In this document: piece by piece, positions 1 to 10,011 of the stretch
Numbering within the stretch: the first letter of the stretch is position 1
How the letters are laid out: each line of letters begins with the position of its first letter
From: Robertmurraya sp.
Lineage (GTDB): Bacteria; Bacillota; Bacilli; Bacillales; Cytobacillaceae
Assembly (NCBI GenBank): GCA_025451895.1
Contig: JANWJP010000169.1
Location: forward strand, 1 to 47,677
Reading direction: 5' to 3'
Length of the DNA: 47,677 bases
The notes under the pieces: generated by a model
The model's input: the letters and a program-made list of their open reading frames with translations, nothing else
The model's database searches: none
What the model was told of the DNA's origin: nothing
Position numbers and translations under genes: made by a program

Positions 1-222
1 AATAAAATTCCAGCTAATTTGATTGGATCCTAATAATTTGTATTGGAAGCCATCAAATTTCAAGGAATTTTAGGTTTAAATAAACGATGCCGTAAGGCTA
101 TGAATATTTCAGGATATATAATCTTCGTATGTTTCCCTTATAAACTTTTTATATTAACCGGTTGCAGTCCGTTGCCGGAAACCAATATAATATGGATGTG
201 ATCATGAGGAAGGAGCTGTAAA

Positions 223-429
223 ATGAAACATTTAACATGGCATAATGCAGAAGTAATAAAACGAGTAAAATGCATACATACGAACGCAAAAAAATATATA
301 GTCAACAATACATTAACACCCGGTAAAGTATACGATGTCAAAAATGAGACGGAGGAGTTTTATTTCATTATCGACAACTCCGGCCGGGTAGGGGGCTTTT
401 ATAAAGAATATTTTGAGGAAGTTCAATAA
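223..429 (+). CDS. Small conserved protein, DUF6501-like
   Basis: A 68-residue protein starting at an ATG behind a clear AAGGAG site (AAGGAGCTGTAAA then ATG). It is soluble, with no signal peptide or membrane segment. The block TPGKVYDVKNETEEFYFIID followed by a glycine-rich turn and a C-terminal acidic FYKEYFEE resembles the small Bacillus proteins I remember as DUF6501; that assignment is from memory. It stands alone and is closed by a strong terminator, so it is probably a monocistronic gene. Function is unknown. Confidence 0.7.
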   Translation: MKHLTWHNAEVIKRVKCIHTNAKKYIVNNTLTPGKVYDVKNETEEFYFIIDNSGRVGGFYKEYFEEVQ

Positions 430-470
430 GAAAGTTTTTTCCTATATGGGTGCTTTTATGGGAAAGAAGA

Positions 471-500
471 GCCTGTTGCCGGTGTTGCAACAGGCTTTAT
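471..500 (+). terminator. Intrinsic terminator
   Basis: Perfect 9-bp stem GCCTGTTGC / GCAACAGGC around a 7-nt loop, followed by TTTATTT. It closes the gene at 223-429. Confidence 0.85.
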
Positions 501-589
501 TTCATGTGAAAACTGTTTTGTGAGCAGGTTCATATTTAGCGAAAATTATAATTTCAAACCTTGAAAACTGTGTCTGCTTATTCCATGCT

Positions 590-626
590 AAAAACATAAG
601 CTGTAAAGCGCCAAAGCTCTTGTACA
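590..626 (-). terminator. Probable terminator of yidC2
   Basis: On the reverse strand CTGTA pairs with TACAG, with an inner AAG/CTT and GC/GC helix that has single-base interruptions. A short T-rich stretch (ATGTTTTT) follows. It lies just beyond the yidC2 stop codon. Confidence 0.5.
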
Positions 627-654
627 GTTTATGAGCAAACTCCTTATATTCAGG

Positions 655-1449
655 TTATGCTTTGTCAGGTTTTGCTTCCGCAGAAGAGAGCGGGGACCCT
701 GTGTACAGTTTTTTCCCAATCCACGTTTGAATAATCAGGAATATTCCTCCGATCGTCCAATATAACGGCAGTGCCGCAGGAGCATTCAAGGAAATAAAGA
801 CAATCATAACCGGTGAAAGCAGCCCCATAAATTTCATTTGCTGCCGGCTGGCTTCCGGCATATTCCACATGGACACCCTGAATTGAAGATAATAGACAAG
901 ACCCGCTATCGCTGTAAGGAGCAGGTCCGGCTGTCCCAGGCTGAACCAAAGGAAGGAATGGGAAGCAATTTCCTTTGAACGGATGATCGCATAATAGAAA
1001 CCCATCAATATAGGCATTTGAATAAGAATCGGCAGACAGCCCATGGATAAAGGGTTCACATTATATTTTTTATATAATCCAATCATTTCCTGCTGTAATC
1101 GCTGCTGCTCGGCCTGGTTTTTTGTTTCCTTTAATTTTTTTTGAATGGCATCCATCTCAGGCTTCATTAAATCCATTTTTTCTTTCATGCTTTGCTGGTT
1201 TTTATATTGCCGCAGCATCAATGGCATAAGGAGCAAACGGATCAAGAGAGTAATGATAATAATCGATAATCCGTAGTTTCCATTAAATAAGTCTGCAATT
1301 GCATATATGAGATTTGTAAAAGGATCAATCAAATAAGTCTGAAAAAAGCCGCCATTTCCCTCAGATTGCGCATTGACCGCGCAACCGGAGAGAAAAACGG
1401 GAATCAATCCGGCCAGAAAAACGGTGAAAATTTTTTTTAATGTTTTCAT
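655..1449 (-). CDS. yidC2: Membrane protein insertase YidC2 (YqjG/SpoIIIJ type)
   Basis: Membrane insertase of the YidC/Oxa1 family, which helps Sec-dependent and Sec-independent proteins enter the cytoplasmic membrane. The start chosen is the ATG at 1449, behind GGAGG and a 7-nt spacer, giving 264 residues, the usual length of Gram-positive YidC. A lipoprotein signal ends at Cys23 (FLSGC). The hydrophobic YGLSIIIITLLIRLLLMP segment, a charged hairpin loop (about residues 80-120), PILIQMPIL and three further membrane segments follow in family order. The ribosome site lies inside the 3' end of an upstream leader ORF that resembles MifM; in B. subtilis this arrangement controls the second YidC by nascent-chain arrest. 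Hence it is called YidC2 rather than the housekeeping SpoIIIJ, by context. Confidence 0.93.
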   Translation of the reverse strand: MKTLKKIFTVFLAGLIPVFLSGCAVNAQSEGNGGFFQTYLIDPFTNLIYAIADLFNGNYGLSIIIITLLIRLLLMPLMLRQYKNQQSMKEKMDLMKPEMDAIQKKLKETKNQAEQQRLQQEMIGLYKKYNVNPLSMGCLPILIQMPILMGFYYAIIRSKEIASHSFLWFSLGQPDLLLTAIAGLVYYLQFRVSMWNMPEASRQQMKFMGLLSPVMIVFISLNAPAALPLYWTIGGIFLIIQTWIGKKLYTGSPLSSAEAKPDKA

Positions 1450-1450
1450 C

Positions 1451-1550
1451 TTTATTCCTCCGTGCATGAAAATTTTTTTGAATAAATGAAAGCTTCCAGA
1501 AGATTATTGCTTATGTGCCAAAAATTTGCAGGCATACCATCAATAATCTT
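1451..1550 (-). promoter_or_regulatory. RNA hairpins ahead of yidC2
   Basis: Two inverted repeats lie in the leader-ORF 3' end. AAGATTATTG and CAATAATCTT (1541-1550 and 1500-1509) form a perfect 10-bp stem, with an imperfect inner helix (GGTATGCC / GGCACATA). Closer to yidC2, TTTATTC (1480-1486) pairs with GAATAAA (1451-1457), the bases between the ribosome site and the start codon. This is the geometry expected of a ribosome-controlled translational switch. The function is inferred. Confidence 0.45.
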
Positions 1551-1835
1551 TCGCTGCGCCGGAAGAATAACAGATACGTCGTCCTCCTCATCCCGGGAAT
1601 TTTCTTTCCTTTTTAAACATCTTGTTATCCAAAAAATGATAAAATGTTGTTGGGCGTAGTTATTGGGTTTTTCCACTTCTGAGAAACGAATGCGTGTTTC
1701 TGCATGAGTGCGATTCAAAGGAACAGGGGAGTGGTTTATTTTCCAATTCCACAACAGTTTAAAGATCAGTCCAAGAATCATTCCAAGATACAGTGTGTTC
1801 AATGGCAGATTATATATTTCAGAAATAAGCTCCAA
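1452..1835 (-). CDS. Putative MifM-like arrest peptide upstream of yidC2
   Basis: A 127-codon ORF starting at TTG 1835 behind AGAGGTGA with 9-nt spacing; its stop codon lies 3 nt before the yidC2 start. Residues about 11-30 form one hydrophobic membrane segment. Residues 64-86 combine FIIFWI (W69, I70), a basic stretch (TRCLKRK) and the acidic DEEDD (82-86). B. subtilis MifM, as I remember it, is about 95 residues, has an N-terminal membrane segment, and stalls ribosomes through a region with W-I, basic residues and a DEED run 13 residues after the Trp; the Trp-to-acidic spacing here is the same. The other remembered key residues are not conserved, and the 41-residue tail after the acidic run is longer. 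Inferred role: sensor of membrane insertion capacity that raises yidC2 translation. It could also be an unrelated short membrane protein. Confidence 0.6.
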   Translation of the reverse strand: MELISEIYNLPLNTLYLGMILGLIFKLLWNWKINHSPVPLNRTHAETRIRFSEVEKPNNYAQQHFIIFWITRCLKRKENSRDEEDDVSVILPAQRKIIDGMPANFWHISNNLLEAFIYSKKFSCTEE

Positions 1836-2129
1836 CGCTTACATTCACCTCTATAAAATAAGCAGTTTTCGGGTATACAAAAAGCAAGATGGAGGAAGTG
1901 TTTTTTATGAATTATACAAAAGTCTTCCTAAAACTTGCAAAAAACACCGTTTGTTTATGTTATGCGTCAGTACGGGGGAACTTGGCATATTTTTCATTAT
2001 AAACAAGTGAATGTCCGATGTAAAATTTTCCATACCGCTTTTTATCAGTTTGGGAAATATGCTATGTTTTTGAAAATAAGGTAAAATAATGAATTGGGAC
2101 ATCATATGTAAAAATTGGAGGTTAAAACA

Positions 2130-2669
2130 ATGAAAGCTCTGATAAATATTGATTACACCGTTGATTTTATTACGGGTGCGCTGCCTTGCGGGGAACCCGG
2201 AATGAAAATAGAAGAGGAGATTACCAGGATAACGGAAGAATTTATCGCACGGGGAGATTATGTTGTTTTTGCAATCGATATACATAAGGAAAATGACCCT
2301 TACCATCCGGAAACGGTTTTGTATCCGCCCCATAATATTGCCGGCACAGAGGGCAGGAATTTATACGGGAAACTTCAGGAAACTTATGATAAGAATAAAC
2401 ATCTTGATCATGTTTATTGGATGGACAAAACAAGGTACAGTGCTTTTGCCGGTACGGATCTTGAGATCAGGTTAAGAGAACGGGGAATCACTGAAGTGCA
2501 TCTTGTCGGGGTGTGCACAGATATTTGTGTTCTTCACACAGCGATTGACTGCTATAATAAAGGCTTTAAAATCGTAATTCATAAAGATGCAGTGGCCAGT
2601 TTTAATCCAGGCGGGCATGAGTGGGCTCTTGAACATTTTAAAGGATGCCTGAATGCAACAATTGTATAA
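2130..2669 (+). CDS. pncA: Nicotinamidase
   Basis: Hydrolyses nicotinamide to nicotinate, the first step of NAD salvage. The start is the ATG at 2130 behind TTGGAGGTT, giving 179 residues, near the usual Bacillus length. It belongs to the isochorismatase-like hydrolases: catalytic triad Asp8 (INIDYTVDF), Lys100 (MDKTRY) and Cys133 (GVCTDICV), with metal ligands Asp50 and His52 in AIDIHKENDPYH. It is the first gene of pncA-pncB-nadE, which together convert nicotinamide to NAD. A nicotinate-responsive operator would be expected upstream, but I cannot pick one out. Confidence 0.95.
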   Translation: MKALINIDYTVDFITGALPCGEPGMKIEEEITRITEEFIARGDYVVFAIDIHKENDPYHPETVLYPPHNIAGTEGRNLYGKLQETYDKNKHLDHVYWMDKTRYSAFAGTDLEIRLRERGITEVHLVGVCTDICVLHTAIDCYNKGFKIVIHKDAVASFNPGGHEWALEHFKGCLNATIV

Positions 2670-2736
2670 ATCACGATATGTATAAGGAAGAAAAACAACC
2701 TTAAGTTTAAACGCCTTTTTAAGGAGATGTAATATA

Positions 2737-4194
2737 ATGACAAAACGCTATGTGGATGACAGTTTGGTTCTGCACACGGATTTGTACGAAATTAATATGG
2801 CGGAAACCTATTGGGAAGACGGTATTCATAACCGGAAAGCGGTTTTTGAAGTTTATTTCCGCAATCTTCCCTTCGGAAACGGCTATGCAGTTTTTGCCGG
2901 ACTGGAAAGAATCATAGAATATATTCAGGAATTCAGGCTCACGGACAGCGATCTTGCCTATTTGAGAAATGAACTCGGTTATGCCGAAGATTTTCTCGAG
3001 TATTTAAAAAACCTCCGTTTTACCGGTTCCATTCGTTCAATGGTTGAGGGGGAAATCTGTTTTGCCAAAGAACCTTTGCTGGTGGTGGAAGCTCCCATTG
3101 CAGAAGCACAACTTTTAGAAACGGCCATCTTAAACATCATAAATTATCAAACATTAATTGCAACAAAAGCTTCACGCATTAAACATGTGGTCGGCGACGG
3201 GATTTTATCGGAATTTGGTTCAAGGAGGGCACATGAGCTTGATGCAGCCCTGTGGGGGACAAGGGCAGCGTTTATTGGAGGTTTCGATTCAACTTCAAAT
3301 GTCCGCGCCGGAAAAAAATTCGGCATTCCTGTTTCCGGAACGCACGCCCATTCTTTGATTCAGGCTTATCGTGATGAATACACGGCTTTTCATAAATATG
3401 CCCGCCGCCACAAAGATTGTATTTTCTTAGTGGATACGTATGACACATTACGCTCAGGTGTCCCAAACGCCATTCGTGTTGCCAGGGAACTTGGCGATAA
3501 AATAAATTTTGTCGGTATCCGTCTTGACAGCGGAGATTTGGCCTATTTATCGAAAAAGGCACGCAAAATGCTGGATGAAGCAGGTTTTACCGATACAAAG
3601 ATCATAGCTTCCAATGATTTGGATGAATATACAATCATGAACTTAAAGGCACAGGGGGCAAAAATAGATATATGGGGCGTTGGAACAAAGCTGATTACTG
3701 CTTTCGATCAGCCGGCACTCGGAGCCGTTTATAAACTGGTTGCGATAGAAGATGAAAACGGTCAAATGGTCGATACGATAAAAATCAGCGCCAACCCGGA
3801 AAAGGTGTCAACTCCCGGCCGGAAAAAGGTATACCGTATTATTAACACGATTAATCATAAATCAGAAGGGGACTACATTACCCTTGAAGACGAGGATCCG
3901 GAAAGTGAAGTGCCTTTAAAGATGTTCCATCCAGTGCACACATATGTCAGCAAGTTTGTGACAAATTTCACAGCAAAAGAACTCCATAAAGATATTTTTG
4001 TTGATGGAAAACTTGTTTATGAAAGTCCGTCCCTTCAGGAAATGCAAAATTATGCAAAGGAAAATCTTGAACTTCTCTGGGAAGAGTATAAGCGTTCATT
4101 AAACCCTGCAGAGTATCCGGTTGATTTAAGTCAAAAATGCTGGGATAATCGGATGAGGAATATAGAAGAAATTAAGAAAAAAATAAAGGAATAA
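2737..4194 (+). CDS. pncB: Nicotinate phosphoribosyltransferase
   Basis: Joins nicotinate to PRPP to make nicotinate mononucleotide, with ATP hydrolysis. It has 485 residues, the length of the longer Gram-positive PncB type. An N-terminal LHTDLYEINMAETYW, GSRRAHELDAALWGTRAAFI around 161-180 and GTHAHSLIQAY from 201 are recognisable; a histidine in this last block is the one phosphorylated in the family. FVGIRLDSGDLAYLS is the phosphoribosyl-binding region. The ATG follows AAGGAGATGTAATA. It sits 67 nt after pncA and 27 nt before nadE, in one operon. Confidence 0.96.
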   Translation: MTKRYVDDSLVLHTDLYEINMAETYWEDGIHNRKAVFEVYFRNLPFGNGYAVFAGLERIIEYIQEFRLTDSDLAYLRNELGYAEDFLEYLKNLRFTGSIRSMVEGEICFAKEPLLVVEAPIAEAQLLETAILNIINYQTLIATKASRIKHVVGDGILSEFGSRRAHELDAALWGTRAAFIGGFDSTSNVRAGKKFGIPVSGTHAHSLIQAYRDEYTAFHKYARRHKDCIFLVDTYDTLRSGVPNAIRVARELGDKINFVGIRLDSGDLAYLSKKARKMLDEAGFTDTKIIASNDLDEYTIMNLKAQGAKIDIWGVGTKLITAFDQPALGAVYKLVAIEDENGQMVDTIKISANPEKVSTPGRKKVYRIINTINHKSEGDYITLEDEDPESEVPLKMFHPVHTYVSKFVTNFTAKELHKDIFVDGKLVYESPSLQEMQNYAKENLELLWEEYKRSLNPAEYPVDLSQKCWDNRMRNIEEIKKKIKE

Positions 4195-4221
4195 AGAAGT
4201 TTTGCAGGGGAGGGAATTTTT

Positions 4222-5046
4222 TTGACAGATTTGCAGGCGGAAATTATTCACAGGCTTCATGTTAAACCGGTCATTGATCCCCAAGAAGAGATCAAAAAAC
4301 GGGTCCAATTTTTAAAGGAATACTTAAGAAAAACTGGCGCAAACGGGTTTGTTCTCGGAATCAGCGGGGGACAGGATTCAACATTGGCCGGAAAACTGGC
4401 GCAAAGGGCTGTCGAGGAACTCAGGGAAGAAGGAACTGAGGCAAAATTTGTTGCCGTCCGGCTTCCGTACGGAATCCAGCAGGATGAGGAGGATGCCATT
4501 AAAGCCATCCATTTTATTAAACCTGATGAAGAATATGTGTTTAATATAAAAGAATCGGTAGATGCCGTAAAAAGAGAATATGAAAAAGTTTCCGGAGGAA
4601 AAATTCTTAAGGATTATCATAAAGGCAATGTGAAGGCAAGAATGAGAATGATTGTTCAGTATGTCTTCGGGGGGCAGGAAAATCTGCTGGTGATCGGCAC
4701 GGATCATGCAGCAGAGGCATTGACCGGCTTTTATACAAAATACGGCGACGGAGGGGCTGACCTTCTTCCGTTAACAGGTTTAACGAAAAGACAGGGTGCG
4801 GCCCTGCTTAAAGAATTACAAGCTGATGAATCACTCTATTTAAAAGTCCCGACGGCTGATTTGCTTGATGAACGTCCGGGGCAGGCGGATGAAGCAGAAT
4901 TGGGCGTATCCTATGACGTCATTGATGATTACCTGGAGGGAAAGGATGTGCCTGAGCAGGCTGCCCGCCTCATAGAGAAGAGGTTTCTTTCTTCTGAACA
5001 TAAACGGCAGACTCCCGCCACTATGTTTGATAACTGGTGGAAGTAG
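4222..5046 (+). CDS. nadE: Ammonia-dependent NAD synthetase
   Basis: Amidates deamido-NAD with ammonia and ATP, the last step of NAD synthesis. It starts at TTG 4222 behind AGGGGAGGG and has 274 residues, typical of the NH3-only form without a glutaminase domain. The PP-loop ATP pyrophosphatase motif SGGQDS is at 48-53. The C-terminal block [11 protein letters not shown] is family-typical. It ends the NAD salvage operon; a bidirectional terminator follows between it and pflA. Confidence 0.96.
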   Translation: MTDLQAEIIHRLHVKPVIDPQEEIKKRVQFLKEYLRKTGANGFVLGISGGQDSTLAGKLAQRAVEELREEGTEAKFVAVRLPYGIQQDEEDAIKAIHFIKPDEEYVFNIKESVDAVKREYEKVSGGKILKDYHKGNVKARMRMIVQYVFGGQENLLVIGTDHAAEALTGFYTKYGDGGADLLPLTGLTKRQGAALLKELQADESLYLKVPTADLLDERPGQADEAELGVSYDVIDDYLEGKDVPEQAARLIEKRFLSSEHKRQTPATMFDNWWK

Positions 5047-5123
5047 GGGACATTCACCCTGTTTCTTACCCGGATGTCATGTTCCTGCAGCATTTAGAAG
5101 AAAAAATTGAATTCTATCATAAG

Positions 5124-5176
5124 AAAAAAGAGGCTGTCCCCGAAATCAGACGAGGAGGACAGCCTCTTTTTCTTTT
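5124..5176. terminator. Bidirectional terminator between nadE and pflA
   Basis: A 15-bp stem (AAAAAGAGGCTGTCC with its complement) around a loop of about 17 nt, with T-runs on both strands. It can end nadE and pflA transcripts. The right arm and part of the loop are also the last codons of pflA. Confidence 0.9.
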
Positions 5177-5922
5177 TGTTGTTTGTTTTCTTTTAAAGAA
5201 GAAGTTAAAAGTTCTTTTGCCTTTTCGACGCTTTCATCACTTGGGGGTTCGATGTGTTTCAGGGGGTATTGCATTCCGAGTGCTTCCCATTTGTAAACAC
5301 CGAGCTTGTGATAAGGAAGGACTTCGACTTTCTCCACATTGTTCAGGGTTCCTATAAAATCGCCAAGCTTTGTCAGGTCTTCTTCATTATCAGTGATAGT
5401 TGGCACAAGAACATGGCGAATCCAGACAGGAACATTTTGGTCTGACAGGAAACGGGCGAATTCCAAAATGTGTTTATTTGACATTCCGGTCAGTTGTTTA
5501 TGTTTTTTATGATCAATTTGCTTTAAATCCAGCAAAATCAAATCTGTGTAATTTAGTAATTCTTGCAGATTTTCCTGAAAGGATTGAGCGGTGGAATAGC
5601 ATCCTCCTGAAGTATCGATGCAAGTATGGACACCGATTTTTTTACATTCTTTAAATAATTCTATTAAAAAAGGAATTTGCAGCAGTGGTTCCCCGCCGCT
5701 GACTGTAATGCCGCCATTTGATGCTTCAATAAAAGGGAGATATGATTTCAGTTCATTTATGATTTCGGAAACAGACATTTCTTTGCCCGTCCCTATCTCC
5801 CAAGTATCTGCATTATGGCAAAACTGACAGCGCAGCAGACATCCCTGTGTAAAAACCACATATCTGATTCCGGGGCCGTCAACCGTTCCAAAGCTTTCCG
5901 TTGAATGTATGTTTCCGTTCAT
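5146..5922 (-). CDS. pflA: Pyruvate formate-lyase-activating enzyme
   Basis: Radical SAM enzyme that installs the glycyl radical in PflB under anoxic conditions. The start is the ATG at 5922 behind GGGAGGGAG (258 residues); longer upstream reading lacks a ribosome site. The [4Fe-4S] cluster motif C-x3-C-x2-C is Cys28, Cys32 and Cys35 ([11 protein letters not shown]). The N-terminal [14 protein letters not shown] and GGEPLLQ (SAM contact) are typical. It lies 100 nt after pflB. The last residues (EKEAVLLV) are encoded by one arm of the terminator, so the very C-terminus is probably not conserved. Confidence 0.96.
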   Translation of the reverse strand: MNGNIHSTESFGTVDGPGIRYVVFTQGCLLRCQFCHNADTWEIGTGKEMSVSEIINELKSYLPFIEASNGGITVSGGEPLLQIPFLIELFKECKKIGVHTCIDTSGGCYSTAQSFQENLQELLNYTDLILLDLKQIDHKKHKQLTGMSNKHILEFARFLSDQNVPVWIRHVLVPTITDNEEDLTKLGDFIGTLNNVEKVEVLPYHKLGVYKWEALGMQYPLKHIEPPSDESVEKAKELLTSSLKENKQQKEKEAVLLV

Positions 5923-6022
5923 AAATTCTCCCTCCCATTGTATTACGGGGACAAATGTCTCCGGTGCAAGTTTGACGGGAAGGGCAATGACTGCCGCTTC
6001 CCGTTTCTTTATGCTGTTTTTA

Positions 6023-8248
6023 TTACATTGACTCGTGGAATGTGCGGTTAATAACGTCAAGTTGTTGTTCTCTTGTTAATTTGATGAAGTTAACCGCATA
6101 ACCGGATACACGAATCGTTAATTGCGGGTAATTTTCAGGATGTTCCATTGCATCAAGCAATGTTTCCCTGTTCAAGACGTTAACATTCAAATGATGTGCG
6201 TCTTTTGCTGTATAACCGTCTAAGATGCTTGCAAGGTTCGCTACACGGCTGTTTTCATCTTTTCCTAAAGCATTAGGAACGATGGAGAAGGTATTGGAAA
6301 TTCCATCTAACGAGTAATCGTAAGGAATTTTTGCGACAGAAGAAAGGGAAGCTAATGCACCTTTCGTGTCGCGGCCGTGCATCGGGTTGGCACCCGGAGC
6401 AAGCGGTTCGCCATGACGGCGTCCGTCAGGTGTGTTTCCTGTTTTCTTTCCGTAAACGACGTTAGAAGTAATAGTCAGGATAGACAGTGTATGAACAGAA
6501 TCGCGGTAAGTTTTATGCTTTTTCAGTTTTGTCATAAATCTTTTCACAACGTCTACTGCAATGCTGTCTACACGGTCATCGTTGTTTCCGTATTTAGGGA
6601 AGTCTCCTTCAACTTCAAAGTCAACTGCAATGCCGTTTTCGTCGCGGATTGGTTTCACTTTTGCATATTTAATGGCACTTAAAGAGTCGGCAACTACACT
6701 CAGGCCGGCAATGCCTGTAGCCATCGTACGCAGAATTTTAGTATCGTGGAGCGCCATTTCAATGCTTTCGTAAGAGTATTTATCATGCATATAGTGAATG
6801 ACATTCAGTGTGTTAATATAAAGGCCGGCCAGCCAGTCCATTGTGCGATCGAATTTTTCCATTACTTCATCGTAGTCTAACACGTCAGAAGTAATTGGAG
6901 CATAAGCAGGTCCAACTTGCACTTTCTTAATTTCATCAACGTTTCCGTTAATTGCATATAGAAGAGCTTTTGCCAGGTTTGCGCGGGCGCCGAAGAATTG
7001 CATTTGCTTTCCGATTTCCATTGCGGATACGCAGCAGGCAATTCCGTAGTCATCACCGTAAATCGGACGCATAATATCATCATTTTCATATTGCACAGAG
7101 CTGGTTTCAATAGAAACTTTTGCGCAGTATTTCTTAAAGTTGTCCGGAAGTCTTGTAGACCAAAGAACAGTCAAGTTTGGTTCCGGAGCAGGGCCTAAGT
7201 TTGTCAAAGTATGCAAGAAGCGGAAAGAGTTTTTCGTTACAAGGCTGCGGCCGTCATTTGCCATACCGCCGATGGACTCTGTTACCCACGTCGGATCTCC
7301 GCTGAACAGTTCGTTATATTCAGGAGTACGGGCAAATTTTACTAAACGAAGCTTCATAACAAAATGGTCAACAAGTTCCTGAGCTTCTTTTTCAGTTAAA
7401 ACGCCGTTTTCCAAGTCTCTTTCAATATAGATGTCAAGGAAAGTAGATACTCTTCCCAAGCTCATTGCGGCACCGTTTTGTTGTTTAATGGCAGCAAGGT
7501 AAGCAAAGTACAGCCATTGGAATGCCTCGTGAGCATTGGCAGCCGGACGGGAAATATCATATCCGTAAGCTTTTGCCATGTCTTTTAATTCAACCAGTGC
7601 ACGGATTTGCTCTGAAAGTTCTTCTCTCAGTCTGATCACATCTTCTGTCATAACAGTTGATGTATTAGCTAAATCCTTCTTCTTTTCTTCAATTAAAAAG
7701 TCAATTCCGTAAAGAGCAGCGCGGCGATAGTCGCCGATAATCCGGCCGCGTCCGTAGGCATCGGGGAGTCCTGTGATAATTCCGACAGAACGGGCAGTTC
7801 TCATTTCATCGGTATATGCGTCAAATACGCCTTGGTTATGGGTTTTGCGGTATTCGGTAAATACTTTTTCGACGTCTTTATCAAGTTCATAACCGTATGC
7901 TTGTAAAGATTGTTTCGCCATCCGGATTCCGCCAAACGGCTGCAGTGAACGTTTGAACGGTTTATCCGTCTGGAAGCCGACAACTTTTTCTAAATTTTTG
8001 TCAAGGTAACCGGGACCATGGGAAGTAATGGTGGATACAACTTTAGTATCCATATCAAGAACGCCGCCTTTTTCGCGTTCTTGTTTAGAGAGTTCTAAAA
8101 CTTGATCCCATAGTTTAGTTGTTGCTTCTGTAGGTCCTTCTAAAAATGAATCATCGCCTGTATATTCTTTGTAGTTTCTTAGTATGAAGTCACTGACATT
8201 TACTTCAGTCTGCCAGGCTCCGCTTTTAAATCCCTTCCATTGTTCCAT
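6023..8248 (-). CDS. pflB: Pyruvate formate-lyase
   Basis: Converts pyruvate and CoA to acetyl-CoA and formate in fermentation. It has 741 residues, the usual length. The catalytic cysteine pair is Cys405-Cys406 (GIACCVSAM), and the glycyl radical site is Gly716 in RVSGYAVNF near the C-terminus. Both are intact, so this is a true PFL and not a glycerol dehydratase relative. It starts at an ATG preceded by AGAGGTGTAATACA. A perfect TGTGA-N6-TCACA box about 80 bp upstream suggests control by a Crp/Fnr protein. The formate it makes could feed the formate dehydrogenase at 14.9 kb. Confidence 0.98.
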   Translation of the reverse strand: MEQWKGFKSGAWQTEVNVSDFILRNYKEYTGDDSFLEGPTEATTKLWDQVLELSKQEREKGGVLDMDTKVVSTITSHGPGYLDKNLEKVVGFQTDKPFKRSLQPFGGIRMAKQSLQAYGYELDKDVEKVFTEYRKTHNQGVFDAYTDEMRTARSVGIITGLPDAYGRGRIIGDYRRAALYGIDFLIEEKKKDLANTSTVMTEDVIRLREELSEQIRALVELKDMAKAYGYDISRPAANAHEAFQWLYFAYLAAIKQQNGAAMSLGRVSTFLDIYIERDLENGVLTEKEAQELVDHFVMKLRLVKFARTPEYNELFSGDPTWVTESIGGMANDGRSLVTKNSFRFLHTLTNLGPAPEPNLTVLWSTRLPDNFKKYCAKVSIETSSVQYENDDIMRPIYGDDYGIACCVSAMEIGKQMQFFGARANLAKALLYAINGNVDEIKKVQVGPAYAPITSDVLDYDEVMEKFDRTMDWLAGLYINTLNVIHYMHDKYSYESIEMALHDTKILRTMATGIAGLSVVADSLSAIKYAKVKPIRDENGIAVDFEVEGDFPKYGNNDDRVDSIAVDVVKRFMTKLKKHKTYRDSVHTLSILTITSNVVYGKKTGNTPDGRRHGEPLAPGANPMHGRDTKGALASLSSVAKIPYDYSLDGISNTFSIVPNALGKDENSRVANLASILDGYTAKDAHHLNVNVLNRETLLDAMEHPENYPQLTIRVSGYAVNFIKLTREQQLDVINRTFHESM

Positions 8249-8324
8249 TGTATTACACCTCTTGTATTTTTATTTGATGTAACAGTTAGTACAAAACTCT
8301 ACAATTTGATTATAACAGATTTCA

Positions 8325-8340
8325 TGTGAATGTCATCACA
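8325..8340. promoter_or_regulatory. Crp/Fnr-type box upstream of pflB
   Basis: TGTGA ATGTCA TCACA is a perfect copy of the TGTGA-N6-TCACA site used by Bacillus Fnr. It overlaps a second palindrome, TCACATATATGTGA (8336-8349), and another TGTGA half-site follows. The 8249-8579 stretch holds no gene; it is AT-rich promoter DNA for pflB (reverse) and for the DHH gene (forward). Confidence 0.7.
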
Positions 8341-8579
8341 TATATGTGAAAAATATGTGAACTTATTGTGTATCAAAGTATTTACGGTAGAAAAAAATAA
8401 AGATACAAAGTATTAGAAATATTTTTTAAAAAACTGTACTATAACTGTTATATCTGATGAAAGCTGTTATACAGTTTCTTGAAATAAATATTAAGAGGCA
8501 GCGCGATTGCTGCGGACCGGTTATATGTTCATGGAAATGGAAAAAACTAAAATTGTTTCCATTTATATCACCTTTCTGA

Positions 8580-9825
8580 TTGGAACTCAGTTATAAAAAT
8601 AAATTTTTGCGGGTGATAAAAATATATCGTTTATTTTCACATAATGGTCTGGATGGAGTCGGTTGCGGTATTATTGCCAGACTGGCATTTGGGGACGACC
8701 TTCATGTCCGCTATATGCCGGTCAATGCTCTTGATTACCGGGTGTCATTATACCTTGATCAAGAAACATTAAATAAAAAGCAGGGAGAAACCTTATTAAT
8801 AACCGATTTATCAGTAAATAAGGAAAATGAACGAAAGATTGAGGAATTTGTCCGGCAAGGAGGGAATGTTGTTTTAATTGATCATCACAAGTCAGCTGTT
8901 CATTTGAATCAATACAGCTGGGCTCAAGTGACCGTTCAATATGAAAACGGAAAACTAACTTGCGCTACATCTCTTTTGTATGATTATCTCGTTCAACAAA
9001 ACAAGCTTGTGCAAACAGATGCGGTTGAAGAATTCGTGGAGCTGATTCGTCAATACGACACATGGGAATGGGATGTGAATCAAAATTTTAAAGCCAAACA
9101 ATTAAATGACTTGTTTTTTTTTGACATCCATCGATGAGTTTGAGGAGCGAATGATTCATCGACTCCGTAACAGTTCTCATTTCAAGTTTAGTGATTTTGA
9201 AGAAAAACTGTTGATGATAGAAGAAGATAAGATTGAGCGTTATATCAGAAGGAAAAACCGTGAAATTGTACAGGCTTTTATTAAACCATATTATGCAGGA
9301 ATTGTTCATGCTGAATCATATCACTCTGAACTCGGAAACGCCCTTGGGAAGGAGCATGAATATTTGGATTATATTGCGATTTTAAACTTGGGGACGAAAA
9401 AGATCAGTTTTCGAACGATTCATGATCATATCGACGTGTCAGAAATTGCCGGGCTGTGGGGAGGAGGAGGGCATGCAAAGGCTTCAGGTTGTTCTATTAA
9501 TGAAGAAACATTTCAAGTATTTGTGAAACCGGCTTTTGAAAACGAACCGATTCGCCAGGATGCCTGCCGAAATCAATTCAATATTAAAAACACGCCGCAT
9601 GGCTGTTTATATGAGAACAGTCATGAAGACCTGTTTTTTATTTTTGAAAAAGAACAAGGGGTATGGGCAGTTGAAGTGAATGGCATTCCGTGGAAAAATA
9701 GTTTTGCAGACTTTGCTGAAGCGGAGAAGCATATAAAACGGCATTATTCCGCCTGGTTATCAAAAGATGAACAATATGTGGAGTTTTTGCGAAATAATTA
9801 TTTACAAATAAAAAAGAAGGGATAA
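8580..9825 (+). pseudogene. nrnB: NrnB-type DHH phosphoesterase, frameshifted
   Basis: Resembles the B. subtilis oligoribonuclease NrnB (YngD), which degrades very short RNA. The DHH domain shows ITDLSVN and LIDHHKSA; the DHHA1 domain shows GGGGHAKASGCS near the end. The reading frame breaks at a run of nine T (9114-9122): frame 1 reads LNDLFFFDIHR then stop, while the continuation LTSIDEFEERM is in another frame. Eight T would give one uninterrupted protein of the right length. Motif I reads SHNGLDG where the family has SHNDLDG, so a metal-binding Asp appears to be Gly. There is no good start: the TTG at 8580 lacks a ribosome site, and homology begins near an ATA at 8622 behind GGGTGAT. Real decay, slippage or sequencing error are all possible; the missing Asp favours decay. 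Confidence 0.75.
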
Positions 9826-10011
9826 GTGAATTAGTAATATTAAGCAGAAATTTTCCCTTTTTTCGGCGATATAACAATATTTACAACAGGAAAATCCCTG
9901 AAATTGGTTTGATTTTATCATTTTATTAACAAAAGTATTCCCTGTGTCTCATCACCCTTAATTTCTGCTAAAATTTTTATATGATTGAAAACAGAAATAA
10001 GGTGTGCAACG

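Noticed and set aside
1908-2003. A 31-codon ORF behind GGAGG, upstream of pncA
   Set aside because: The spacing to ATG is 11 nt, the sequence resembles no family, and it may simply be leader DNA.
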